This document shows, piece by piece, positions 46,781-56,873 of a stretch of 64,000 bases of DNA. Origin of the DNA: Polytrichum commune. Lineage: Eukaryota; Streptophyta; Polytrichopsida; Polytrichales; Polytrichaceae. The notes below the pieces were generated by a model, which was not told where the DNA came from, searched no databases, and was given only the letters and a program-made list of their open reading frames with translations. The translations under genes were made by a program, and so were the position numbers. The first letter of the stretch is position 1; each line of letters opens with the position of its first letter. Location: assembly GCA_950295325.1 (NCBI GenBank), contig OX485803.1, positions 21,082,001-21,146,000 of the forward strand, in the 5' to 3' direction.

Positions 46781-48609
46781 ACTTCTCTCGTTGGCGGTAA
46801 CTCTTGGGGCAACTCGTCGGCGAGTACATCTTTGTACCTCCCTAATACATCGCGAATGTGCTTTGGAGGAGGCCCATCGGTTTTAGCCTCCTCGTGAGTT
46901 CTTTGGTGTTGCTCGATTCGGACCACCACAACCATTTGTACTTTGGACATTCGGTCTATCGAGACCAAATTCAACTTGCCTCCTCCCGCCATAGGACTCC
47001 TCGTCAACTTTAAAGTCATTTCCTTGCCATTACGACAAACTACAAGCCGCACCGGCTTGCGCCTCACATCCACCGTGTGAGTCTCGAAGAAGGTGTCCCC
47101 CAAAATGAGGTCCACCTCATCCATTTCACAAAGTGTGAAATTCTCCTTAAATTCCAACGTCCCACACTTTAAGTTCACGTTCAACGCTACCTCCTTCGTC
47201 TCATGCGGCTCGCCCTTTGCGAACCTCACGTTAATGGGCTTGCCCGCTCTACCCATTGGCAAGCCCAATTCCTTCGCAAGTTTCGGGCTCATGAAGGAGT
47301 GCGTTGCCCCTGTATCAACCAAGCATGAGACATTCCGACCATTGATTTCGGCTTCAAGGAACAAAAGACTTGGCCTTGGCTTAAGGCTACTAGCCTTGGC
47401 CACAAAGCCACCTTCTAGCATTTGGTCGGCGGTACAACCACGATTTGTCTTGACACTCACCTTGTTGTCGGGGCACGCCGCTTGAAAATGACCAAGTTTG
47501 CCACATTTGTGGCACCGCTTGACCTTCATGTCGCCTCCTTTAATTCCTACACTGGGTGGTTTTCCTCCTTGGTAGCCACCCTTGGTGGAATTTGTCCCGT
47601 CGGGTTGTCCTTTAAAATGGTTGGATGGCCCAAATTTCTTGCGCTCTTTGCCTCGAGACATATTTCGACTTGAGCCGCTTTGTTGTGCGGGGCCGCTTGA
47701 CTTTCTTTCGGGGCCGTCGGCTTCAATTTTCTCCGCGATCTTAATGATCCCCGCCACGTCCTCGGGAAGCTTTGGAAACTTGAACAAGGCGTCTACCACC
47801 CACTTTCGTAAGCCACCTAAGAAAATGCATCTCTTGGCAAATTCATCCATCTTAGGTGTAGCATTCATTTGGGCGTTAAAATCGCGCACATAGGCCTTAA
47901 GGGACCCCGTGTGCCTCATTTGCACCAAGTTCATTCCCTCCCGCAATTCTTGGTACTCCGGCGTGAACCTATCAACAAGCAATTCCTTGAAGCCGACCCA
48001 AGTCAAGTTTGCCACCAACTCGAGCTCTTGTTCTTTTTTGCTCGTCCACCATTGGAGCGCATGGTCTTTCAAAAAGGTCACCGCTATGGAGACCTTGTCG
48101 TCTTCATCGGGCCTTTGGACATCGTAGTAGTTGTCCATTTCCAATAAAAATTCTTTGACCTTTCTTGCCTTACCAAACCCCGAAAAGGTACTTGGCATAT
48201 TTACTTTGGCCAACTTCTTTGTTGAAGAAGAAGGCCTAGCCCCTTGCATCATAAGGAGCTCGATCATTTTGTCTTGGCGAGCTCTCTCGTCCTTGACACG
48301 CTTGAGCTCTTGATTCACGGAGTCCATGAACTCAAGCATTTTGAGTTGGAATTTTAATCCAACATCACCACCTTCCAAGCTTTCGGGCGCATTTGGAAGT
48401 CTAGCCCCCGAATTTTCTTCGAGGTTTTCGGGACCCCTTTCTAGGGACTCCTCCACTTCCTCACCGGTTGCACCATCATACCCACCATTGTTAATAGACT
48501 CAATGGCGGGGTCAACATCCTCTTCAACATGATCTTTGTTCCGTTTTGAGCGTCGCAACTTTTTAGAAGTCCCCGCCTCACCATCGTTACCCGCACGTTT
48601 GGTAGCCAT
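46717..48609 (-). CDS. gag-pro: Gag-protease polyprotein of the putative autonomous relative
   Basis: 630-codon ORF. Residues 1-609 are genuine; the last ~21 are read-through into the inserted LTR. A basic N-terminus (~1-25) is followed by an acidic stretch (~28-65) and a probable coiled coil at ~86-122. The Ty3/Gypsy capsid region lies at ~135-275 (H-A-L-Q-W-W at 183-188, R-F-T-P-E-Y at 214-219). A CCHC zinc knuckle C-x2-C-x4-H-x4-C spans 366-379. The aspartic protease starts at ~415 with the catalytic motif V-D-T-G-A-T at 431-436. The frame is uninterrupted, unlike every other copy, whose segments align to it piecewise. The ATG at 48609 is 36 bp from the PBS. RT, RNase H and integrase would lie left of 46,781 but are replaced by the LTR of copy F, so this copy is itself broken. 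It may mark the lineage that supplies proteins in trans. Confidence 0.85.
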   Translation of the reverse strand: MATKRAGNDGEAGTSKKLRRSKRNKDHVEEDVDPAIESINNGGYDGATGEEVEESLERGPENLEENSGARLPNAPESLEGGDVGLKFQLKMLEFMDSVNQELKRVKDERARQDKMIELLMMQGARPSSSTKKLAKVNMPSTFSGFGKARKVKEFLLEMDNYYDVQRPDEDDKVSIAVTFLKDHALQWWTSKKEQELELVANLTWVGFKELLVDRFTPEYQELREGMNLVQMRHTGSLKAYVRDFNAQMNATPKMDEFAKRCIFLGGLRKWVVDALFKFPKLPEDVAGIIKIAEKIEADGPERKSSGPAQQSGSSRNMSRGKERKKFGPSNHFKGQPDGTNSTKGGYQGGKPPSVGIKGGDMKVKRCHKCGKLGHFQAACPDNKVSVKTNRGCTADQMLEGGFVAKASSLKPRPSLLFLEAEINGRNVSCLVDTGATHSFMSPKLAKELGLPMGRAGKPINVRFAKGEPHETKEVALNVNLKCGTLEFKENFTLCEMDEVDLILGDTFFETHTVDVRRKPVRLVVCRNGKEMTLKLTRSPMAGGGKLNLVSIDRMSKVQMVVVVRIEQHQRTHEEAKTDGPPPKHIRDVLGRYKDVLADELPQELPPTREVVTHLSMRSGRNTMGTRGTPE

Positions 48610-48645
48610 CTCTCCTTCAAAGTGCTAGCTCAAAGACGAAACCCT

Positions 48646-48657
48646 GCTCTGATACCA
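48646..48657 (-). promoter_or_regulatory. PBS of the intact-gag element
   Basis: GCTCTGATACCA, the complement of TGGTATCAGAGC, 2 bp from the LTR start at 48660. The same primer type as in the defective family. Confidence 0.88.
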
Positions 48658-48659
48658 CG

Positions 48660-50600
48660 TGTCGCGACCCTTGCTAGTTTTTCTCCACTTAGCTCAATCG
48701 CTTTCCAACTCTAGCAAGTGTCCCGAGCGCTAACCTGCACATCCCACGCACATGCATGGTTAGCTCCCAAAACCGCGGACCTTCAATCCCATATTTGGTC
48801 ACCAAACCCTCCTTGTCGCAACCCTTGCTAGCCCCCCCTTGACCATCTTGCCAATTTTCAATTCTAGCAAAGGTTACGAGTCGCTAACCCTTCGCATACC
48901 GCCATGCTAATGGTTAGCTCTTCTAACCCCGGACCATTAGTTCATAGGAGGGGAACCAACCCTCCTACTTTGATTTCGGGACACACCCCTTTAATCGGTA
49001 ACCAACCCCTTTTATCGGTAACCAATCCTTAGATGTGGACTTCCATTCATGGAAGTCCAATCTTATGTTGATCATCGCGTTGCCGGAGCAACACTACAAC
49101 AACCCGAACCATACTAGGCAACTATGGCCTCACAATGGGCCAAAGCCCATGGAGGCCGTGCCGTTCGGCCTCGGGTGGGTGAAGCCACACCACCTCACCC
49201 ATATAAGCCTCTAGGACTTCACACGGGGCCCCTACCCCACCGTCAACCAACCTCTTGTCTCTCTACCAAGAGTTGGGGCCAAGTGGACATTTTCCTTTAG
49301 CCGCTGGGCCTAGAAGCCCCTAGCAGCTTCAGACCATCATAACTTCCTTGTATGATGTCTGATCATAACAACCAACCACTACATCTTCATCTACGCTTCA
49401 CGTAGATGCCGATGAACTCCTCACTTGCTCCATTCAGGGAAGTATTCAGGAAGTTATGCCTGTTTCAACCTTGGCAGTCCCGGGAATCACTCCCAGGCAC
49501 TGCTGCACCAGGGCGCTGTCCCGGGACAGCGCCCCACTCAAATGGCCATAACTCCTAGCTCACACCTCCGCTTGAGGTGATCTTGAGCATTCTAGAATCA
49601 CCACGCCATCAGCTACGCATAGCTCATGGCCTTACCCTTGTGCCTCCTAGTCTCCGTGGGTGGGAGGCGTTCCCAACGCCCGGGGCCCTCACCCACACTA
49701 GGATCACTTGGGCCCTCTCACCAACGGCGCCACAAGTCCCGGGTGTCACTCCGGGGTCCCCCTTGTGCCCATGGTGTTTCGGCCACTCCTCATGGAGAGG
49801 TGCGCGACACTCCTACACATGCATTCGGGACTCTTTCCCCTTAGTAGGTAACCCATCGCTAAGGTGGACTTCCATCCATGGAAGTCCACTCCCTACTTGG
49901 TCATAGTGTTGCTAGGACAACACTACAACCACCCGGAGCACATTGCCAAGTATGCTCCGGGGGGGTCGGTCGGCAAAGCCGCCTCACCCATATAAGCCTC
50001 TAGGACTTTTGGCGGGGCCCCTGCCCCACCGTCAACATCCCTTTTGTCTCTCTACCAAGAGTTGGGGCCAAGTAGACATTTTCCCTTAGCCGCTGGGTCT
50101 AGAAGCCTCCCTGCAGCTTCAGACCTTCATAACTTCCACGTGCAGTCTTTGAATCTAACAACCAACCACTCTATCGTCATCTACATTTCACGTAGATCCC
50201 TATGGACACCTCACTTGCCCTATTCGGGCAAGTATTGAGGAAGTTATGCCTGTTTAAACCTTTGCAGTCCCGGGAGCCACTCCCAGGCCCCTGCTGTTCC
50301 AGGCCGCTGTCCCGGGACAGCATCCCACTCAAAGTGCCATATCTCCTAGCTCACACCTCAGATTGAGGTGTTCTTTAGCATTCTAGAATCGGGACGCCAT
50401 AAGCTACTCATAGCTTATGGCTTTACCCTCATGACTCCTAGTCTTTGTGGGTGGGAGGCGTTCTAAACGCCCGGGGCCCTCACCCACATTAGGATCACTT
50501 GGTCCCTCTCACCAATGGCGTCACAAGTCCCGGGTGTCACTCCGGGGTGCCCCTTGTGCCCATGGTGTTGCGGGCACTCCTCATGGAGAGGTGCGCAACA
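48660..50600 (-). repeat. Diverged 5' LTR of the intact-gag element (split by a solo LTR)
   Basis: Two pieces, 48660-48813 and 49815-50600 (about 940 bp together), run from TGTCGCGACCC to GTGCGCAACA. It is alignable to the family LTR along its length, but with many substitutions and a shortened region around 48700-48810. It keeps the palindromic segments, the TATA-like TTATATG complement and the GCCCGGGGCCC region. This is a related subfamily, not the same one. The right flank is CAACAGCTGG. Confidence 0.82.
48814..49809 (-). repeat. Solo LTR inside the diverged LTR
   Basis: 996-bp family LTR (longer subtype) with perfect duplication CTCCT at 48809-48813 and 49810-49814. It shows that the defective family inserted after this relative. 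Confidence 0.92.
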
Positions 50601-50886
50601 CAACAGCTGGTTTGGGTCGAGCGACCCAAACCATGGTAAAACATATTCATATCGTTCCAATAAAATAAAATCTCATGAAACAAATTTATTATACAGATCT
50701 ATTTTAGGATGTACACTTATATCTAAAAAATATGAAAGTTGCCAAAAGACAAATCGATCTACCCAAACCTGCCAATTCGTGACCTCAACATATATGACAT
50801 CAGTTATTCCCGTCTACATGCTAATATACATTAGTAATAGTTTGGGTCGAACGACCGAAACTAACAGCGTTGTGGTTTTCTTGCAG
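50601..50886 (+). other. 5' flank/intron of the interrupted gene
   Basis: AT-richer single-copy-looking DNA, unlike the retroelements around it. It contains two copies of a palindrome with arms GTTTGGGTCG/CGACCCAAAC (about 50611 and 50838). It ends TTTTCTTGCAG, a good 3' splice site, immediately before the ATG at 50887. I read most of it as intron; any upstream exon was lost or lies beyond the retroelements. Confidence 0.55.
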
Positions 50887-51129
50887 ATGGCCCCCAAAAA
50901 AAGACCTGGAGAGAGATGGTTCATGCTCGCAACAGATGTGGTTTGGCAGGAACACGAAACACCTGAAGATGAATCTTATGTACCTAAGGATGGACTGGTG
51001 ATTGCATGGTCTCTCCAAGTGGTGAAGGCATCTCAATTCAAGATCCTCTTTGTGGTGAAAGTTGGGACAGTGGATCAAAACACATGGGCAACTTTGACGG
51101 GGTGGGAGGTGGCGTCAGTACAGGCTCTA
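50887..51129 (+). pseudogene. Interrupted gene of unknown function, part 1
   Basis: 81 codons from the ATG at 50887, directly after a splice-acceptor-like CTTGCAG, to the retrotransposon insertion at CTCTA (51125-51129). The frame continues without a shift into 57853 once the element and one TSD copy are set aside, so the two parts were one exon. The product is a hydrophilic start (M-A-P-K-K-R-P-G-E-R-W) then mixed sequence. I recognise no family in this part. Confidence 0.65.
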
Positions 51130-52103
51130 TGTCGCGCACCTCTCCATAAGGAGTGCCCGAAACACCATGGGCACAAGGGGGACCCCGGAGTGACACCCGG
51201 GACTTGTGGCGCCGTTGGTGAGAGGGCCCAAGTGATCCTAGTGTGGGTGAGGGCCCCGGGCGTTGGGAACGCCTCCCACCCACAAAGACTAGGAGGCATG
51301 AGGGTGAGGCCATGAGCTATGCGTAGCTCATGGCGTGGTGATTCTAGAAAGCTCAAGATCACCTCAATCGGAGGTGTGAGCTAGGAGTTATGGCCATTTG
51401 AGTGGGGTGCTGTCCCGGGACAGCGCCCTGGTACAGCAGTGCCTGGGAGTGATTCCCGGGACTGCCAAGGTTCAAACAGGCATAACTTCCTCAAGCCTTG
51501 CCCGAATGGGGCAAGCAAGGAGTCCATCGGCATCTACGTGAAGCGTAGATGAGGATGGAGTGGTTGGTTGTTATGATCAGACATCATACAAGGAAGTTAT
51601 GATGGTCTGAAGCTGCTGGGGGGGTTCTAGGCCCAGCAGCTAAGGGAAAATGTCCACTTGGCCCCAACTCTTGGTAGAGAGACAAGAGGTTGGTTGGCGG
51701 TGGGGTAGGGGCTCCGTGTAGAGTCCTAGAGGCTTATATGGGTGAGGTGGTGTGGCCTCACCCACCCGAGGCCGAACGGCAAGGCCTCCATGGGCTTTGG
51801 CCTATTGTGAGGCCATAGTTGCCTAGTATGGTTCGGGTTGTTGTAGTGTTGCTCCGGCAACGCGATGATCAACATAGGATTGGACTTCCATGGATGGAAG
51901 TCCACATTGGGGAAATGGGTTACCGATTAAGGGGTGAGTCCCGAAAGCAAAGTAGGAGGGTTGGTTCCCTCCTATGAACTATTGGTCCGGGGTTAGAGGA
52001 GCTATCCATTAGCATGGCGGAATGCGAAGGGTTAGCGCTCGTAACCTTTGCTAGAAACGAAAATTGGCAAGATGGTCAAGGAGGGCTAGCAAGGGTTGCG
52101 ACA
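51130..52103 (+). repeat. 5' LTR of copy G
   Basis: TGTCGCGCACC to GGGTTGCGACA, 974 bp. TATA-like TTATATG is at 51734-51740. At least nine near-perfect hairpins occur, including 51309-51334 (11-bp arms), 51531-51551, 51611-51641 (10-bp arms), 51754-51773, 51848-51861 and 51882-51903. Promoter, R boundaries and polyadenylation site cannot be fixed from sequence. Confidence 0.93.
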
Positions 52104-52105
52104 CT

Positions 52106-52117
52106 TGGTATCAGAGC
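52106..52117 (+). promoter_or_regulatory. Primer-binding site of copy G
   Basis: TGGTATCAGAGC, 2 bp after the LTR; initiator tRNA-Met type. Confidence 0.92.
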
Positions 52118-52154
52118 AGGGTTCCAAATTTTGAGCTCACACTTTGAGGGAAAC

Positions 52155-52782
52155 ATGGCTATCAAAAATACGGTTTGTGATGGGGAGCCCGGGGTTTCCA
52201 AAAGGTTGTGAGGCTCAAATTGGAACAAGGATCATGTGCAAATGGAGTTTGACCATACCATTGATTTTAATGGTAATGGTGGGCATGAGGGTGGATTCGG
52301 TAAGGAAAATAAAGGAGTGCTTTGAAAAGGGCTCCCGCAAACCTCAAAAAACATTTGGGGCCTAGAATACCGAAAGCACCCAAAACCTTGGAGGGTATTA
52401 ATGTTGGATTGGAATTTCAATTCGAGATGCTTTGAAGGTTTGGATGTTGAAATGAACTTGGTGCTAATGAGGCACCCGGGGCCTCTTAAGGCCTATGTGC
52501 GCTATTCAAACGCACAAATGAAGGATACACCTAAAACGGACGAGCTTTCTAAGAAATGCATCGTTTTAGGTGGGGTTTTAAAAGCGGGTGGTGGATGCCT
52601 TGTTTAAGTCCCTAAGGCTTCTTGAGGACATGGTGGGGACCATCAAGTTTGCAAGAGCATTGAAGCCGATGGTCCCAAAGAGAAGTTGGCGGCGCATCAC
52701 CACAAGTGGCTTTAGCCAAAGTAGGTCCCAAAGAAATGAGTGCAAATTGTTTGGTCCATTTTACTTAGGCAAAACATGTTGG
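52155..52782 (+). pseudogene. gag remnant, copy G
   Basis: The ATG at 52155 is in the Gag start position, but the frame ends at 52211 after M-A-I-K-N-T-V-C-D-G-E-P-G-V-S-K-R-L. A second open segment (52401-52607) carries R-H-P-G-P-L-K-A-Y-V-R-Y-S-N-A-Q and T-P-K-T-D-E-L-S-K-K-C, matching residues ~232-262 of the intact Gag. Much of the capsid region between them is missing relative to that protein. The zinc knuckle is degenerate. Confidence 0.78.
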
Positions 52783-52992
52783 TGCCGCGGACGGAGTGTG
52801 AGAAGGTGGCTTTGTGCTACCAAGGCAAAACATGTTTGTTTTGCGGACAAATTATTAGAAATTGGTTTTGTGGCACCAAACCAATTTGTCCCGCGGACAA
52901 AATGTTTAAAGTTGGCTTTGCGGACCAAGCCAAGCCAAGTTGCCGAGGACCAAATGTTGGACGATGGCTTTGTGGCCAAGGCTAGTAGCCTT
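52783..52992 (+). repeat. 56-bp tandem array, copy G (4 units)
   Basis: Four units against six in most copies. The first is a fusion of the ancestral first and third units (TGCCGCGGACGGAGTGTG), so two units were lost exactly, as expected from strand slippage or unequal recombination. Confidence 0.85.
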
Positions 52993-53818
52993 AAGCCGAG
53001 GCCAAGTATTTTGTACCTTGAGGCTCAAATGAATGGGAGAAATGTCTCATGTGTTGACAAAGAGGCTATTACTCCTTCTTGAGCCCAAAACTCACAAGGG
53101 AGTTGGGGCTTGCCGATTGATAGAGAAAGCAAGCCCACCAAGGTGCGGTTTGGAAAGGGCAAACCGCATGAGACAAAGGAGGCCGTGATGCATGTAACCT
53201 TTCAATGTGGGACATTGGATTTTTGTCAAAATTTCACACCATGTGAAATAGATGAAATGCATGTCATTGTGAAGGCCGCCTACGTTGAAACTCACATGAT
53301 AGATGTGAGGTGCAAGCCGGTGAGCTTGCGGTGCATTATGATGGGTCATAATGGCAAAGAATTGAAGTTCAAATTGACAAGGACTCCTATTGTAGGAGGA
53401 CCCAAGTTGAATTTGGTCTTAATGGACCAAATGAAAAATAGAAAACATAATGGTCGTGGTTCAATTGGAGCAACTCCAAGGAATGTATGGGGAGGCTAGG
53501 AAAGATGGGCCTCCTCCAAACCACATTGGGGGGATGTTGGTGAGATACAAGGATGTATTCACCAATGTGTTGCCCAAAAAAATTACTGCCAAGAAGTGAA
53601 AAATAACTTTATTCAACGAGAGATTGAGTTCTTCAGGTATGTGGTGACAAAGGAAGTTGGTGGACGAACATGAAGAATGTCAAGGCAATCCAAAAAGAGA
53701 ATTGGCCCTTGACTCAAGAAAAGGGTTTAGGTCATTTGTTGGCCTAACCAACTACTACCACCACTTCATTCATGGTTTTGCTAAGGTTGCTAGAACCTTA
53801 GTTAACATGTTGGAAAAA
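52993..53818 (+). pseudogene. Protease and RT remnants, copy G
   Basis: The protease motif reads V-D-K-E-A-I at 53053-53070 in place of V-D-T-G-A-T. 53110-53499 is open for 129 codons and follows residues ~452-575 of the intact protein. About 53500-53600 matches the protease-RT linker (R-Y-K-D-V-F-T-N-V-L). The sequence then jumps to R-F-V-G-L-T-N-Y-Y-H-H-F-I-H of the RT end/connection. The RT palm is absent. Confidence 0.8.
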
Positions 53819-54590
53819 ATGGCTATCCCCAAGAGTGGGATGAGCCTTGTCACCAAGCCTTTGGGGAGCTCAAGAGTAAGTTCTCTTCACAAGATGTGGT
53901 TAAGTTTCCGGGTTTTCATGAGCATGTTGAGGTGCACATGAAGGCGAAGGACTTTACCATTGGCGGATGTTGATCCAAGATGGATGACCATTGCTTATGG
54001 GAGTATTAAGCTCCATGGTTGTAGAAGCTTGTTGAACTTGTGCAAGAAATGGCTATCCCAAGAGTGGGATGAGCCTTGCCACCAAGTCTTTGGGGAGCTT
54101 GAGAGCAAGTGTTCTTAGACGCCCGTGCTCAAGTTCGCGGAGCTTGACAAACCTTTTGAGGTGCATACGGGGGTGAGCGACTTTGCCAATGGTGGATTAT
54201 GTGTAATTGGATGGCCATTGCATATGGGAGCATGAAGCTCGATGGTTGTCAAAGAAGACAACCAACTCATGACAAAGAACTTCTTTGTGGTAGTGCATTG
54301 CTTGAAGATGTGGCGACACTAGTTGGGGTCGCACAAAGTAAAGGTCTACAAGGACAATGTGTCCTAAAAGTATTTTGACATACAAGCGCAAGTGAGCGCC
54401 AAGTCATTGCGTTGGCATGATAGTTTGGCGCTTATGAAGGTGGATCTAGTCCACAAACCGGACCGTGGAAATGTGGTGCCGGATGCGCGAAGTAGACCGG
54501 AAGAGTTCCAAGCAATGAGAACCATCCAAACCTTGTGGCTAATGTGTGCCGGCGAAGGAAACTTGTGATGCAAGATACGGGAGGGGTAAA
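53819..54590 (+). pseudogene. RNase H region with two tandem units, copy G
   Basis: Units start at 53819 and 54049. After ~54250 comes the RNase H tail with H-C-L-K-M-W-R-H and the conserved P-D-A-x-S-R end around 54475-54495. One unit appears required by homology, so copy G has one extra. Confidence 0.8.
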
Positions 54591-55083
54591 TTAATTACCC
54601 CAAAGCACAAAAGCTTTTAGGTGAGCTTCGCAAGAGCAAGGTGCTCAAAGAGGTTTAGTTGGTGGACGGATTGTTTAAGTGCAAACAAAGTCGGGTATTT
54701 GTGCCACAAGGCAAGTTGAGGCTATCGGTTTTGAAGGAAAAATGTGATAGCCCTATTGCCGGCCATAGAGGAGAAAGAAAAAAAACCGCCATAGAATGGT
54801 GTCATGGAGGTACCATTGGCGGTGCATAAAGGAAGATATAGCCCACTTTGTGAAGGCTTGAATCAAGGTTCAAATGAACCGAGCCTCTTACCAAAAGCAA
54901 GGCGGTTTCTTGCAACTGTTGCCTATCTCGTCGGCGCCATGGCATAGTATGTGCATGGACTTGATCACAAGTTTGCCGGAGTCACATGGGTATGATGCCA
55001 TCTTGTTGATGGTAGAGCGGTTTGCCAAGTGGGCACACATGGTGCCGATTGTGGGAACCGCCACCGCGTTGGAGACCGCATAG
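54591..55083 (+). pseudogene. Integrase N-terminal and core part 1, copy G
   Basis: Degenerate HHCC region at ~54600-54870. An open segment at 54874-55080 carries N-R-A-S-Y-Q-K-Q-G-G-F and M-C-M-D-L-I-T-S-L-P with the first catalytic aspartate. It ends at the shared TAG 55081-55083. Confidence 0.8.
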
Positions 55084-55101
55084 CCTTTTCTCAAAGGATG
55101 G

Positions 55102-55629
55102 TTGAGGCACCACGGGTTGCCAAGAGTGATTGTGTGGGATCAAGATCCAAAGTTCACAAGTGCATTTTCAATGCATTTCTCTAAGGAGGTCGGAATGAAA
55201 CTAAGGTTTAGCACGACCTTGCATTCCCAAATGAATGGGAAATCGGAGCGTGTGAATGGAGACTTGAAGCAATACTTGAGGAACTTGGTGGGGGCGGACC
55301 AAGGAGATTGGGCGGACTATGTGGGTCGAGCGGAGTGTAATTGCAATGTAGCCACGCACTTGGCTACCAAGGGGTGGTCTTTGGTGGTGGCTTATGGAGT
55401 GGATGCGCTCCAACCTATTAACCTAGCTCTCGAGGGGGCACATTCAACACTAGAGTTCAACCAAGATGGTGAGGACTTGGCCAAGAAGCGTGAACAAGTC
55501 TTGGAGATGACCAAGTTGTTGGTGGAGAAAGCCCGAAGGTGCTATGGAGTGCAAGTCAATGCCGGAAGACGCGAAGTGGAGAATGAGGTGGGCCAAAAGG
55601 CGTTGTTGAATGTGAACAACTTCACTTAG
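55102..55629 (+). pseudogene. Integrase core part 2, copy G
   Basis: 175-codon open segment with W-D-Q-D-P-K-F, Q-M-N-G-K-S-E-R-V-N and the C-terminal start, ending in TAG after L-N-V-N-N-F-T. It lies in the same frame as the segment before the amber stop, so that single TAG separates them. Confidence 0.8.
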
Positions 55630-56061
55630 CCGGAAGGCCTCACTCCAAAGTTCATGTCCAAAATTGGAGCTTCGTTTCCCATTGTGGAACAAGTGGTCAA
55701 GGACATATATAAGTTGGAATTACCGCCGGAGATCAAAGTGCATCCGACATTTCATGTCTGATTACGAAAGTCATTTTAGGACGACACCTTGTGGCCCGAT
55801 CACAAGCAAGTGATTAGGCCACCTCCCGACCTTGTGGACATCATTTGGAACATGAGGTAAGAGGGCATCCTCAAGTGTAGGAAGCCCAAGTGAAAAGGAA
55901 AGAAAAAGTACAAAGGAATACTTGGTGAAATGGTGAGGATACCATGAGAAAGAAACCGCTTGGGTGGCGGCAAGAGACATGGTCAACACCAATGAATTGG
56001 TGAAGCACTTTGAAGAAACTAAGGCTAGACATTCCAATAAAAAGAAGCGTAGGCATTGATG
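55630..56061 (+). pseudogene. Integrase tail and chromodomain remnant, copy G
   Basis: H-P-T-F-H-V and W-P-D-H-K-Q-V-I-R-P segments, then a chromodomain at ~55913 with K-E-Y-L-V-K-W followed by TGA where copies A and C have TGC/TGT. Confidence 0.75.
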
Positions 56062-56873
56062 AGGACATCAATCTCCTTTAGTGGGGGAGAGACTCTAGTA
56101 GCAAACATAGTTTCGAGGTTAATTCCTCCACAACATGCACTTGTTCTTTGGCTTGAGGGAATAAAGTCCAAACTTTAGTGGTGCAAAGAGAAAAGTATGA
56201 GATGAGGTCCTAGTCTTGTACTTGTGTTTGGTTAATGGAAGAGGGGGAATAGACATGCCAAACTAGGTTGGGTAAGCCGAGTAATTGGGGGCCATGGCTT
56301 GGAGGGGCCTTGGATAAAACCAAGAAACTTCTTAGTTGTGGGCTTGTCCGGGCGGGGACAAGGTGATGGCGCGTGCTCATAAAAGTGCTACCCGCGAGCT
56401 AACGAGAGTTGGCGCATGGGAGTCATGAACCCATGTCTCGAAAGAGCAAAGTGGGAACCGAGTCGGGCGGGACTTGGCATCACCCCCGTGCGATCGAGGC
56501 GTGGCTTAACAATGGAAAGCCATCTCGGAGTTGCAACCGAGACAACTTAGTGGAAGCGTTGAGGTCTCGCCTAGATGTGTCATGTTAGGCTAGTGGAGCC
56601 TAACGGGGGAGGCCCCAAAGGAGGGGCAACCCAAGTGAGTCCCAAAGTAGGTGGGTCTAGTATAGGTTAGGTCCTTGGATGAGAGATCCAAGGTCGCTAA
56701 CGGACCACCTAGGAACGACACCTTTGGGACCATGCCAAATTTGAAGATGCATTGTGGGGGTCGCGCCCTAAGGTAAACACAATGCCGCACCATAGAGGAT
56801 GGCAACTTGAGAATTGGTGTGCCGACTACGAGTATAGTCGATGAGGGCATCGACTCCGTTTGGTGGGGGTGAG
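56062..56873 (+). other. Hairpin-rich 3'UTR and PPT, copy G
   Basis: About 810 bp without an ORF on the element strand. Perfect hairpins lie at 56415-56435, 56523-56542, 56584-56604, 56612-56627, 56673-56693, 56823-56840 and 56837-56854. PPT GGTGGGGGTGAG at 56862-56873. Confidence 0.82.

Noticed and set aside
52104-52125. tRNA gene or tRNA fragment at TGGTATCAGAGC
   Set aside because: Only the 12-base PBS complement is present, at a fixed 2 bp from LTR ends; there is no cloverleaf.
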